Shown here: one piece after another, positions 31,717 to 39,964 of the stretch
Position numbering within the stretch: the stretch's first letter is position 1
Layout: every line of letters starts with the position of its first letter
Assembly: GCF_002188635.1 (NCBI RefSeq)
Contig: NZ_NINX01000038.1
Coordinates: 1 to 64,000, forward strand
Origin: Pigmentiphaga sp. NML030171
Lineage (GTDB): Bacteria; Pseudomonadota; Gammaproteobacteria; Burkholderiales; Burkholderiaceae_B
DNA length: 64,000 nucleotides
Reading direction: 5' to 3'
Notes under the pieces: model-generated
The model's input: the letters and a program-made list of their open reading frames with translations, nothing else
What the model was told of the DNA's origin: nothing
The model's database searches: none
Position numbers and translations under genes: made by a program

Positions 31717-32577
31717 TCATATGTCGATCCGGACGATGCGGGCGATCATCCACAACCCGAGGATGTCCAGCGCCGCGACCAGGGCCAGCACGGCCCATCC
31801 CCCGGGAGTGGTCCACAGACGCTGCATCGCCTCGGGCTCCAGGCGATGCAGCGTGGCCAGCAGCAGCCACGGCAGGACTCCCACCACCCTGGCCTGCAAG
31901 CGGCCCTGGGCCGTAAGCGCGCGTACCCGTCCTTCCATGTGCAGCCGTGCACGCACGGTCGCGCCTATCCGCTCCAGGGTCTCGGCCAGGTTGCCGCCGG
32001 TATCGGCGGCGATCCGCAGCGCCGAAGCGACCAGGCTGGCCGCTTCGGTGGGTACGCGCGCATGCAGGTTCGCCAGCGACTGGTCCATGCTCACGCCAAA
32101 GCGCTGCTCGCGCATCAGCAGCGCGAACTCCTGGGCCAGCGGCGCCTCGCTTTCTGTCGCTATCTGGCGCAGCCCCGCCTGCAGGCTGGCGCCGGCGCGC
32201 AAGGCGCTGGCCAGGGCCAGCAGCGCGTCGGGCAATTGCGCATCGAACCTGCGCATGCGGCGCGTGCGCAGGTGGCGGGCGACCTGGCGCGGCAGCCACG
32301 CCCCGGCCGCCGCGCCGGCGGCGGCGAAGACCCAGCTCTGCGCGAACCACCCGCCGACGGCCGCCAGCAGGCCGACCACCGCAACGTGCGCCACCCACAG
32401 CTGGTTCACGTCCACGAACAGGAAGAACTCGCTCATGCGGACGCGGGCGGTCTCGGTGAACACCTCCCGGTACCGGACAAGGCTGTCGCGCACCCACCCG
32501 CAGGCGATCCAGACCAGCAGCGATACGCAGACCAGCACCGCGCAGGCGATGAGCGCGTCGATGGCGCGTGCGCTCAT
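31717..32577 (-). CDS. tadB: Tad/type II secretion F-type inner-membrane protein TadB
   Basis: A 286-residue inner-membrane platform protein, partner of TadC. It has an N-terminal helix, a paired helix region around residue 85, a T2SF domain (Q-L-P-D-A-L-L-A-L-A-S-A-L-R-A-G-A-S-L-Q-A-G, then G-G-N-L-A-E-T-L-E-R-I) and C-terminal helices. The ATG at 32577 overlaps the tadA stop as ATGA. A longer open frame upstream is only the antiphase of tadA. Confidence 0.88.
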   Translation of the reverse strand: MSARAIDALIACAVLVCVSLLVWIACGWVRDSLVRYREVFTETARVRMSEFFLFVDVNQLWVAHVAVVGLLAAVGGWFAQSWVFAAAGAAAGAWLPRQVARHLRTRRMRRFDAQLPDALLALASALRAGASLQAGLRQIATESEAPLAQEFALLMREQRFGVSMDQSLANLHARVPTEAASLVASALRIAADTGGNLAETLERIGATVRARLHMEGRVRALTAQGRLQARVVGVLPWLLLATLHRLEPEAMQRLWTTPGGWAVLALVAALDILGLWMIARIVRIDI

Positions 32578-34262
32578 GCAAGGCTCCGGGGCCCGTCCGG
32601 CGCCGGCGTGCGCTCGCAGAACCATTGCGGCGAAATGACGGCGCCGGCGGCCCGCCACTCATCGAGGAAACTGGGCATGAGCTCGCAGCCCTGGAAGTAT
32701 CCGGCGTCGCCGGGCACCGCACCATCCGGCCGCTCGAAACGGAACAGCTCCTGCAGCTGGATACGGCCGCTCTCGATGCCGCTGACCTCGACGATGGCGG
32801 TCACCCGCCGCTGCCCGGCCGCGCTGCGGCCCTGCTGGACCACGATGTCGATCGCCGAGGCGATCTGCTCGCGTATGGCTCCCAGCGGCAGGTCCATGCC
32901 CGCCATCAGCACCAGGGTCTCGAGCCGCGACATCGCGTCGCGCGGCGTGTTGGCGTGGAGCGTCGTCAACGAGCCCTCGTGGCCGGTGTTCATCGCCTGC
33001 AACATGTCCAGCGCCTCGGCGCCCCGGCACTCGCCCACCACGATGCGGTCCGGCCGCATGCGCAGCGCGTTGCGCACCAGGTCCCGGATGGAGACCGCGC
33101 CCCGGCCTTCCAGGTTGGCCGGCCGCGCCTCCAGCGAGACCAGGTGCTCGTGCGCCAGGCGCAATTCGGCGGCGTCCTCGATGGTGATGACACGCTCGGC
33201 CGGCGGGATGAAGTTCGACAGGATGTTGAGCAGCGTCGTCTTGCCCGAGCCGGTCCCGCCGGAGACGACGATGTTCTTGCGCCGCTCCACGCACAAGCGC
33301 AGGAACGCCGCCATGTGCGCATCCAGCGATCCGCCCTCCACCAGGTCCTCCATCCGCAAGCGGCGGGCGGGGAACTTGCGTATGGTCAGGGCCGGCCCCT
33401 TCAGCGCCAACGGCGCGATGATCGCATTCACCCGCGAGCCGTCGCGCAGCCTGGCATCGACCATGGGCGAGCTTTCGTCGATGCGGCGGCCCAGCGGCGA
33501 GACGATGCGCTCGATCACTCCCAGGACCGACTGATCGCTGCTGAATACCGCCGGATACCGGCACAGGACGCCGCCGCGCTCTACATACAGCTCATCGTGC
33601 CGGTTGACCATGATCTCGGAGATGTCCGGGTCGGCCAGCAAGGACTCCAGCGGGCCCAGCCCGACCGCCTCGTCCACGACCTGCCGGCGGAGCGCATCGC
33701 GGTCCAGGTCAGCGGGAATCTCGGCATCGGCATCCAGCACCAGCGCTTCCAGCAGGCGGTCGGCCTCCTGCCGCAAGGCCGCATCGCTCATGGCGGACAC
33801 GTCGCGCCGGCGCAGGTCCAGGGCCTCCAGCAGGCGCGCATGCAGCCGGCGCCGCCATTCGACCATCGCCGCTTCTTGCGTGTGGCCCGCGGCGGACCGG
33901 GCAACCGGCGCGGCCGCCCCGTCCGCCGACGGGGGCGCGCCGCCTGGCGACGACGCCTCGCCGGCCAGCGCGGCAACCGCTCGTACACGCAACATCACGG
34001 CGCCGACGACGATCTCGTCCTCGGGCAACAAGGGTCCGTATTGGAGGATGCGGCGGCCGTTGACCAAGGTCCCGCCCAGCGATCCCAGGTCTTCCACGAA
34101 CACGCCTTCGGTCCGCTCTTCCAGCCGGGCGTGCCGGCGGGCGACCCGCCAGTGGCGCAGGCGGATCTCGCAGCCATCCCCGCGTCCGATCACCGCCGGC
34201 GACGCCACGCTCAACGAGGCCGCATGGTCCTCGTCGGTCAGGATCTCGATGTCCAGCATCAT
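32574..34262 (-). CDS. tadA: FHA-domain/TadA (CpaF-type) secretion ATPase fusion
   Basis: A 562-residue protein. Residues about 1-95 form an FHA domain: V-I-G-R-G-D-G-C-E-I-R-L, V-A-R-R-H-A, D-L-G-S-L-G-G-T-L-V-N-G. The phosphopeptide-contact serine (V-S-R-x-H) is alanine here and N-G-T is G-G-T. After a linker comes a CpaF/VirB11 ATPase: G-G-T-G-S-G-K-T-T near residue 335, I-E-D-A-A-E-L, V-G-E-C-R-G-A-E-A-L, and T-L-H-A-N. The ATPase drives pilus assembly with TadBC. The fused FHA suggests docking to a partner, perhaps no longer through phosphothreonine. The start at 34262 overlaps the secretin stop as ATGA. Confidence 0.9.
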   Translation of the reverse strand: MMLDIEILTDEDHAASLSVASPAVIGRGDGCEIRLRHWRVARRHARLEERTEGVFVEDLGSLGGTLVNGRRILQYGPLLPEDEIVVGAVMLRVRAVAALAGEASSPGGAPPSADGAAAPVARSAAGHTQEAAMVEWRRRLHARLLEALDLRRRDVSAMSDAALRQEADRLLEALVLDADAEIPADLDRDALRRQVVDEAVGLGPLESLLADPDISEIMVNRHDELYVERGGVLCRYPAVFSSDQSVLGVIERIVSPLGRRIDESSPMVDARLRDGSRVNAIIAPLALKGPALTIRKFPARRLRMEDLVEGGSLDAHMAAFLRLCVERRKNIVVSGGTGSGKTTLLNILSNFIPPAERVITIEDAAELRLAHEHLVSLEARPANLEGRGAVSIRDLVRNALRMRPDRIVVGECRGAEALDMLQAMNTGHEGSLTTLHANTPRDAMSRLETLVLMAGMDLPLGAIREQIASAIDIVVQQGRSAAGQRRVTAIVEVSGIESGRIQLQELFRFERPDGAVPGDAGYFQGCELMPSFLDEWRAAGAVISPQWFCERTPAPDGPRSLA

Positions 34263-35680
34263 CGCTCCAGGAAAGGGACGTCGGGCCGCACGGGGACGTT
34301 CAGCCGTTCCGGCCCGAAGGTCTCGTCCAGCACTCGCTGCCCGCGGTCGATGCGCTCTCGCAGGTCGGGATTGCGCTGGGTGACGACGGTCGGGGTGACG
34401 AAGATGGCCAGTTCGGTCTCGCGCCGCTGGAACCTGCGCGACCCGAACAAGGGCCCCAGGATGGGCAGGCTGGACAGGCCGGGCAACCCATCCAGGTCCT
34501 GGGACTGCTCGCGCGACAGGAAGCCGCTCAGGACCAGCGTCTCGCCCGAGCGCACGTTGAACTCCGTGGCGGTCCTGCGCACCTTGAGCGCGGGGCCGCC
34601 CGTGGCCGTCACCGAAGGATCCACGGCGCTGACCTCGACGTCGATGACGGACCGCACCGTGCCGCCCGCATCGACCCGCGGCGCGATCTGCAAGGTGACG
34701 CCATAGGGCTTGAAGGTCGTGTTCGACGCGCCGTTCCTGTCCACCGTCGCATAGGGCACTTCCCCGCCCGCAAGAAAGCGCGCGGTGGAGCCGCTGCGCG
34801 CCGACAGTTGCGGCTGGGCCAGGATGACCGCCTCGCCGCTCTGGGCCATGGCCTGGATGCGCGCGGACAACAGGGCATTCATGCCCAGATACCCCGCCGG
34901 GGACGTGGCCGGGAACGGCAACTCGATGGGGCCGCCTCCGGGACGTTGCGCGGCGTCGCCGGCTGCCGCCCGCAGGGGCCGCCCCACCGCGGCGTCCCAG
35001 GCCAGCCCCGCGTTCAGGCCGCCGGTGCTCGCGCCATCCCAGCGCACGCCCAGTTCGCGCAGCCTCGAACGCGGCATCTCGACCACCTTGACGTCCATCA
35101 TCACCATGCGCTCCCAGCCGAGCTGCCCGGTGAAATCGACCACCTGCGGATAGCGGCGCGCCAGCAGCGCGATGCGGGCCTGGTCCGCGTCGCTCAGGTC
35201 GTCGCCTTCGACGATGATCTTGTCGCCGACGAGCCGGCTGCGCACCGATGGGATGGTGGCGAGAAAGGCCTCGATCTCCCGCTGCACGCGCGAGGACTGG
35301 CCCGGCACGACGGTGATGCGCATGCGCCGCATGGCGCCGTCCCCGTCCCAGATGACCAGCGACGACGTGCCGGCCGCGTTGGCGAACACCACGACCTCCC
35401 TGTCGTCGGCCGTGGCCGCGTTGATGACCCGGCCATTGCCCACGGCCACCCGCGCCACGCCCGGCGCCGGGAACACCTGGGTCTCGCCGACGTACATCTC
35501 GACGTCCGGAAGGTCCTGGCCGGACTGGGCCGCAGGTGCCGCCGCGGGCACCTCTTCCTGCTCGAGCCATGCAGGCCACGGGGCGGACGACGGCTCGGCT
35601 GCCTGCGCCGCGCAGGCCAGGATGGCGAACACGATACCGGGACCGCCGCGCAGGGCTCGCCCCATGATGGCGGCGCTCAT
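34259..35680 (-). CDS. Tad-type outer-membrane secretin (RcpA/CpaC)
   Basis: A 473-residue outer-membrane channel for the pilus. Signal peptide ends A-A-Q-A (about residue 26). A pilus-assembly N1-type region (G-E-T-Q-V-F-P-A-P-G-V-A-R-V-A-V-G-N) and a BON-like segment (about 115-170) precede the secretin domain with P-Y-A-T-V-D-R, Y-G-V-x-L-x-I-A-P, S-G-E-T-L-V-L-S-G-F, L-P-G-L-S-S-L-P-I-L-G-P-L-F and E-L-x-I-F-V-T-P. The ATG at 35680 overlaps the cpaB stop. Confidence 0.92.
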   Translation of the reverse strand: MSAAIMGRALRGGPGIVFAILACAAQAAEPSSAPWPAWLEQEEVPAAAPAAQSGQDLPDVEMYVGETQVFPAPGVARVAVGNGRVINAATADDREVVVFANAAGTSSLVIWDGDGAMRRMRITVVPGQSSRVQREIEAFLATIPSVRSRLVGDKIIVEGDDLSDADQARIALLARRYPQVVDFTGQLGWERMVMMDVKVVEMPRSRLRELGVRWDGASTGGLNAGLAWDAAVGRPLRAAAGDAAQRPGGGPIELPFPATSPAGYLGMNALLSARIQAMAQSGEAVILAQPQLSARSGSTARFLAGGEVPYATVDRNGASNTTFKPYGVTLQIAPRVDAGGTVRSVIDVEVSAVDPSVTATGGPALKVRRTATEFNVRSGETLVLSGFLSREQSQDLDGLPGLSSLPILGPLFGSRRFQRRETELAIFVTPTVVTQRNPDLRERIDRGQRVLDETFGPERLNVPVRPDVPFLER

Positions 35681-36543
35681 GGCAGGCCTCCCTGCCCTTC
35701 GCCGGCCTCGCCCAGGCCGGGAATACGGCGGGGAGCGCGGTCGCCATAGATGATGGTCGCGCCCGCCCGCCGGCGCGGCTCGGGCGGCTCCGCATCGCCC
35801 AGCCCCAGCAGGGAAGCGAGCCCGCCCGACACCCGGCCAGGCGCCGGGCTGCCGTCCCCCGGACGGCGCAGCATGGCGGTAAGGATTCCGCCATCGCGCG
35901 CGATGATGAGCTTGACCGCCTCGTCCGGCGTCGCATCCAGCGTCACGGTGGAGAACGCGCCGCGCGGCGCCTCGCCTCCGGCCCCCTGCGTCTCGGTCTG
36001 GTGTCCCGTGGCCAGCACGCGCATCCGTTGCAGCAGCGGCATGGTCGTCCGTTTGCCGCGATGGTCGAAGGACACGTACAGGTCGATGAGGTCCCCAGGC
36101 TGCACCAAGCCCGATACCGAACTGATCTCGTCCACCGGTATGGTCACCGCCCGGCGCCCCTCGCCCAGTCGCTCGGCCAGCGGAGCCGGGCGCCCGGCCT
36201 CCAGGTGCAGCGGCAGGAGAGGTTCGCCGGCCCGTACCGGGTGGGCCAGCACAGCGCCGTCGAGATCGCCGAACCTGCCGGGGTCGACGGCGCCGGACGG
36301 CGCCCACTCGGCCGGGATCTCGCGCACCGCCGCCAGGTCCGCCGACAGGCGCTGGCCGGCCTCCAGGTCGGACGCGGCAACGACCACGGCGATGCGCGCG
36401 GCGCGCGCATCGGCCTCGATGGCGTCGATGCGGCCCTGGATCTGGCGCTGCCCAAGCCATGCGGCCAGGCTTCCGGCCCCCAGCGCCACGGCCAGCACCC
36501 ACCACTTCCGGTCCACGCGAAGACGGGGCAGGCGCGGCATCAT
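35677..36543 (-). CDS. cpaB: Flp pilus assembly protein CpaB (RcpC)
   Basis: A 288-residue protein with one N-terminal membrane helix (about residues 13-30), then a SAF domain (V-V-V-A-A-S-D-L-E-A-G-Q-R-L, E-I-P, A-G-E-P-L-L) and the CpaB C-terminal RcpC region with I-P-V-D-E-I-S-S-V-S-G-L-V-Q-P-G-D-L-I-D-L-Y-V. It is a periplasmic scaffold that helps the secretin. Start at 36543 (first of two ATGs) overlaps the upstream stop as ATGA. Confidence 0.9.
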   Translation of the reverse strand: MMPRLPRLRVDRKWWVLAVALGAGSLAAWLGQRQIQGRIDAIEADARAARIAVVVAASDLEAGQRLSADLAAVREIPAEWAPSGAVDPGRFGDLDGAVLAHPVRAGEPLLPLHLEAGRPAPLAERLGEGRRAVTIPVDEISSVSGLVQPGDLIDLYVSFDHRGKRTTMPLLQRMRVLATGHQTETQGAGGEAPRGAFSTVTLDATPDEAVKLIIARDGGILTAMLRRPGDGSPAPGRVSGGLASLLGLGDAEPPEPRRRAGATIIYGDRAPRRIPGLGEAGEGQGGLP

Positions 36544-36758
36544 AGCGGCAAGGCCAGCGAGCCGGCGAAACGCAGATGAAAACCGCGCAAGGCCTCGAGC
36601 AGCCATGCCAGCAATCCGCCCCCCTCGCCGAACCATCCTGCGCCGGCCACGCCGGCCAGCAACATGGCCACGACGAGATACTCCGCGGCGGATTGCCCCC
36701 GCAGCCATCGCGCGCCCCGCCTCCTGCCCGCCACGATCATGCTCGTTCGCTCCTTCAT
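36540..36758 (-). CDS. Short Flp-pilin-like protein (72 residues)
   Basis: A small protein with a basic leader (R-R-R-G-A-R-W-L-R-G) followed by Q-S-A-A-E-Y-L-V-V-A-M-L-L-A-G-V. The G/Q-x-x-x-E-Y pattern, with Glu at +5 and Tyr at +6, matches the type IVb (Flp) prepilin cleavage site, followed by one hydrophobic helix. The C-terminal half is Gly/Leu/Phe-rich and not recognisable. Both ends overlap neighbouring genes by ATGA, which fixes the start at 36758 over the in-frame ATG at 36740. It is likely a minor or pseudo-pilin. Confidence 0.75.
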   Translation of the reverse strand: MKERTSMIVAGRRRGARWLRGQSAAEYLVVAMLLAGVAGAGWFGEGGGLLAWLLEALRGFHLRFAGSLALPL

Positions 36759-37411
36759 TCGCCCGTCTCGATCTCCACGGCAAGCAAGCCGCTTCCTTGC
36801 TCCCGCGCCACCACCACCAGCTGCAGCACCCGCCGCGCGCGATGCCATTCCATCAGTCCTCCATCCGATGCCGCACGCCATCCAAGCGCCGTCAGCCTGG
36901 CTTGCAGCAACCGGGAAAATGTCGCGGTGTCGGCATCGTGGACGTAAAGCCGATGGGCCACCCGACCCCGCTCGTCTTGGGTTTGCAGGTCCAGCAGCAG
37001 CGTTGCCCCCGGTGGCGTCCACGCGGCGGGCGAGGCGCGCCCATTCGCCTTCGCATCGAGGCCGACGGCCAGCAGTCCCTGCGTCGCGCCGGATCGAGAC
37101 CGGCGAAGCTGCATCAACCAGGGGCGCTCGTCTCGAATGCCGCTCAGCATCACGCCATCGGGCAAAGGCAGCAGCCAGGGATCCAGCCCCGGCTGCCTGG
37201 CCACGCCGTCGGCGACCTCGAGCGGCGGTTGCCGGACCTCGAACAGGCGCACGTCCATGCGCACGCCGTTCACGCGCACGCGGCCTCCCCAGCCCCGGTC
37301 CACCGCGCCGGGCGGCACGCTGGGCTGGGCCGCTGCCGCGTGGCTCCATAGCAGCCCCATCACGAGCATGAAGCCACCTCGCACCGGCTGGCGGCACCGG
37401 GCGGCGATCAT
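36755..37411 (-). CDS. Unknown exported protein in the Tad-like operon
   Basis: A 218-residue protein that I do not recognise. It has a signal peptide (M-I-A-A-R-C-R-Q-P-V-R-G-G-F-M-L..., cleavage near A-A-A-A-Q, about residue 29) and then a soluble, Arg/Leu-rich body without further membrane helices or cysteines. The middle has a W-L-x-P-L-P-D-G-V-M-L-S-G-I-R-D segment, and the end has R-L-T-A-L-G-W-R-A and L-x-A-V-E-I-E. Both ends overlap the adjacent pilus genes by ATGA, so it is almost certainly part of the apparatus, perhaps a periplasmic assembly factor. Confidence 0.7.
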   Translation of the reverse strand: MIAARCRQPVRGGFMLVMGLLWSHAAAAQPSVPPGAVDRGWGGRVRVNGVRMDVRLFEVRQPPLEVADGVARQPGLDPWLLPLPDGVMLSGIRDERPWLMQLRRSRSGATQGLLAVGLDAKANGRASPAAWTPPGATLLLDLQTQDERGRVAHRLYVHDADTATFSRLLQARLTALGWRAASDGGLMEWHRARRVLQLVVVAREQGSGLLAVEIETGE

Positions 37412-38124
37412 CGCGAGCCTCCCGCAAGGTCCGAAGGCAGCAGGCCTTGCCACGCCGTGAGCCAATCGAATTGCGGCGGCGGGCGGTCCCAGGGCCGATC
37501 GACGCGCGACAATGCCGACACGGCGCGGCCGGCCCGCTCCGTACGCCGCGCGGCGTCGCTCCACGCCCTGGGAGCGCCGGCGATGCGCGCCTGGACATCG
37601 CCATCGTCCCGGGCGTGGCCGGCATTCACCAGGATCGCGAACCGGCTGGACAGCGGGGCCCTGGTTCCCCACCCGCCCAGCCTGGCAGCCGGCGCGACGT
37701 CGGGTTGCACCGACACCCGCCCGGCCACCAGCCCCGGATACGCCGGCAACAACTCCCCTCTGATCATGCGCGCCGGCTCGGCATTCCCCCCGGGCTGCGC
37801 CCGGTCTGGCAGCAGCCCGGCCGCCTGCCGGAGGTCCATGGAAAATCGTCCGGCCCGATCGGGCAGCAATGCGGATCCATCATGGTTGAGCCAGCGATGG
37901 CGATCAGGATGAAAGAAGTAGGCCTGTGCGCGCTCGCGTATTTCCCGCGGCGCCTCCTGCGCGACGATGAAGGCAAGATGGCGTCCGGCGAACTCGGTCT
38001 GTAGCGCGAGATCCTGCAGCCGCCCCAGTGCCGAGCCCAACACCCACAATGTTCCGAGCACGCCCAGCGCGAGCAGGGCCTCGGCCATGGCCTGGCCACA
38101 CTGGCGCTCCATGGGCCCGTTCAT
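37408..38124 (-). CDS. TadE/TadF-like pseudopilin
   Basis: A 238-residue protein with a short N-terminal region M-E-R-Q-C-G followed by Q-A-M-A-E-A-L-L-A-L-G-V-L-G-T-L, one membrane helix, and a periplasmic domain. The G/Q-x-x-x-E start fits a class of prepilin-like proteins (TadE/TadF) processed by the Tad prepilin peptidase. The rest is not closely recognisable. It overlaps the TadG-like gene upstream and the unknown exported gene downstream, both by ATGA. Confidence 0.72.
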   Translation of the reverse strand: MNGPMERQCGQAMAEALLALGVLGTLWVLGSALGRLQDLALQTEFAGRHLAFIVAQEAPREIRERAQAYFFHPDRHRWLNHDGSALLPDRAGRFSMDLRQAAGLLPDRAQPGGNAEPARMIRGELLPAYPGLVAGRVSVQPDVAPAARLGGWGTRAPLSSRFAILVNAGHARDDGDVQARIAGAPRAWSDAARRTERAGRAVSALSRVDRPWDRPPPQFDWLTAWQGLLPSDLAGGSR

Positions 38125-39530
38125 CGCGTCGCCCCCTGCCTGCGCCATGCCTGCTCGCGCTCCGCCGCCGCGACCGGACTCAGGCCGGCCTGCCAGTACG
38201 GCATGAACAGACTGGGTCGCTCCGAGCCCCCGTCGGCACGCCCGACGGGTCGTCGATAGTAGGTCGACGCGGCGCTGACCGCGGCCAGTCCGCCCGCCCC
38301 CAGCCCCGCTCCGGACGCCAGGCGGCCCGCTCCGCCTCGTGGCCCGGCGGCGTCCGTCGTCCTCATGGCCGCCGCATCGCGGGTGGCCCTTGCGGCAAAG
38401 CGAAGAATCGGTTCTCCGGCCTGCTTGCCGGCTAATCCGGCGAACGACGGCAGTCCTCGGCCCTGCCACAGCACGCCTTGCGACAACGCGAACGAATTGG
38501 CGAGCGGATTGGCCGCCCCATCCAGCAGGTTCCAATCGGTATGCCCGCTCACCCAGCGCCAGAAATCCTGGTCGGAGAAATCCTCGGGAGGTTCATCGAC
38601 ATGGGGCAGATCGTCGTCCGCCAACGAAGCATCGCTCCTGGCGCTGCCCCAGCCCATGGGGTATTCACGGTAGTAGCAGCCTATCCAGCGATTGGACCGC
38701 AGCGCATGGAAGGACAGCGTGTCGACCGACCGCCAGGCATCCAGCCCCATCAGCGAGGTCGCGCCCCGGCGCCGCAGCTCGTGCCGCAGCCAGGGGCATC
38801 GCCACTCCGTTGGCAACAAACTGCGACGGTCGTGATCGCGCGGCGACAGAAAGCCGTAGTGCGCGTTGGCCTCTTCCACCATTCCCCTGAGCCGGTTCCG
38901 CGCCGCGCCGCCATGCCGGACCAGGAAACCCGGCAGCGTATCGGCCAGCAGGGATGCGTCCAGATGCGTGGCGCCATCGTCATAGTGGGCGGCCAGCACG
39001 GCGCGCATGGTCCGCATGCGGGTGTCGGCCAACGATTGCTGGACGGCCGCCTGCGCCCGCACCAGGACATCGTGCACGACGCGATCGTGTTCGGCGAAGG
39101 CGCGGGCCAGCGCGCCGTCTCCCCAGTCGGCGGCGCTGCCTGCTCCGGCGGCGCCCGCGGCGCTCCGGTAGGCCCGGCCATGCGCGGCGCCGAACAGGCC
39201 GCCGATCAGGCTGGCGGGCGGATTGGAAGACGCCAGCCGGCGCGCCTGCGTATCGCCGAATCTGGCCCACGAGGCCAGCGTGATGGCATGCGCCATGCCC
39301 ACCTGGTGGGCCACCAGCGCGCGATTGGCATAGGCAAGGAAATTCAGGCTCCGGGCCTGTGCCAGCGCGCCGCTATAGGCCGCCGCATCCAGCGCGCGCG
39401 TCAACCGGACCTTCTCGCGCAGCAGCTGCCCGCCGTTGAAGAGCTGCACCAACCCGGCGGCCGCCGCGGCGAGCAGCGCCACCGCCAGCACCAACGCCTG
39501 TCCGGCCTGCGAGCGATCCACGGCGCGCAT
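38121..39530 (-). CDS. TadG-like pilus assembly protein
   Basis: A 469-residue protein with an N-terminal TadE/G-like segment (S-Q-A-G-Q-A-L-V-L-A-V-A-L-L-A-A-A-A-A-G) and then A-L-D-A-A-A-Y-S-G-A-L-A-Q-A-R. This arrangement is characteristic of the Flp pilus-assembly TadG-like N-terminus, where a helix is followed by a D-A-A-A-x-S/A-G-A motif. The large C-terminal periplasmic part is Ala/Arg/Gly-rich; no von Willebrand domain is seen, unlike classical TadG. It starts 1 nt from the stop of the first Flp-like gene. Confidence 0.75.
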   Translation of the reverse strand: MRAVDRSQAGQALVLAVALLAAAAAGLVQLFNGGQLLREKVRLTRALDAAAYSGALAQARSLNFLAYANRALVAHQVGMAHAITLASWARFGDTQARRLASSNPPASLIGGLFGAAHGRAYRSAAGAAGAGSAADWGDGALARAFAEHDRVVHDVLVRAQAAVQQSLADTRMRTMRAVLAAHYDDGATHLDASLLADTLPGFLVRHGGAARNRLRGMVEEANAHYGFLSPRDHDRRSLLPTEWRCPWLRHELRRRGATSLMGLDAWRSVDTLSFHALRSNRWIGCYYREYPMGWGSARSDASLADDDLPHVDEPPEDFSDQDFWRWVSGHTDWNLLDGAANPLANSFALSQGVLWQGRGLPSFAGLAGKQAGEPILRFAARATRDAAAMRTTDAAGPRGGAGRLASGAGLGAGGLAAVSAASTYYRRPVGRADGGSERPSLFMPYWQAGLSPVAAAEREQAWRRQGATR

Positions 39531-39818
39531 CTAGTTCGCGCCCGCCTGCGCGGCGTTGCCGGTGAAGGACTTGAGCGAACGGGCGGAGGTCTGGGACCGG
39601 GCACCCTTGGCCGCGGTCTGCGCCGCCCGCGATTCGGTCGAGCCGTCCTCGCCCGCGAGTTCGCGGGCCATCGCGGCCGTCTGGGAACGGACCACCTGCC
39701 CGAACAGCTGGTAGACGGCGATCGCGGCCACGGCCACGAGCGCGACGATGATGACGTACTCCACCATGGACTGGCCGCGCTGCCGACGCCGCCGGGCGGA
39801 GAAAACAGGAAGAGACAT
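39531..39818 (-). CDS. Flp-type prepilin-like protein, first gene of the operon
   Basis: A 95-residue protein with an Arg-rich leader R-R-R-R-Q-R-G followed by Q-S-M-V-E-Y-V-I-I-V-A-L-V-A-V-A-A-I-A-V-Y. This is the G/Q-x-x-x-E-Y type IVb prepilin processing site and hydrophobic helix. The C-terminal part is Ser/Ala/Thr-rich. It is the best candidate for the main pilin subunit, and by its position its expression probably sets that of all the overlapping genes after it. The 146 bp upstream, up to the SYLF gene stop, must contain the operon promoter. Confidence 0.8.
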   Translation of the reverse strand: MSLPVFSARRRRQRGQSMVEYVIIVALVAVAAIAVYQLFGQVVRSQTAAMARELAGEDGSTESRAAQTAAKGARSQTSARSLKSFTGNAAQAGAN

Positions 39819-39964
39819 GGGCGGGACTCCACCCCCGCGCGCCGGGCGCCGTGCCCAACCGTCCGCGGAGGTGCCGCCAGTTTCCGGGAACCGCCCCGCA
39901 CCGGCAATGCGAGGATCCCGCGACGGACAGGAAGGTCATCCCCATCCGCCGGCGGCCGGTCCCG

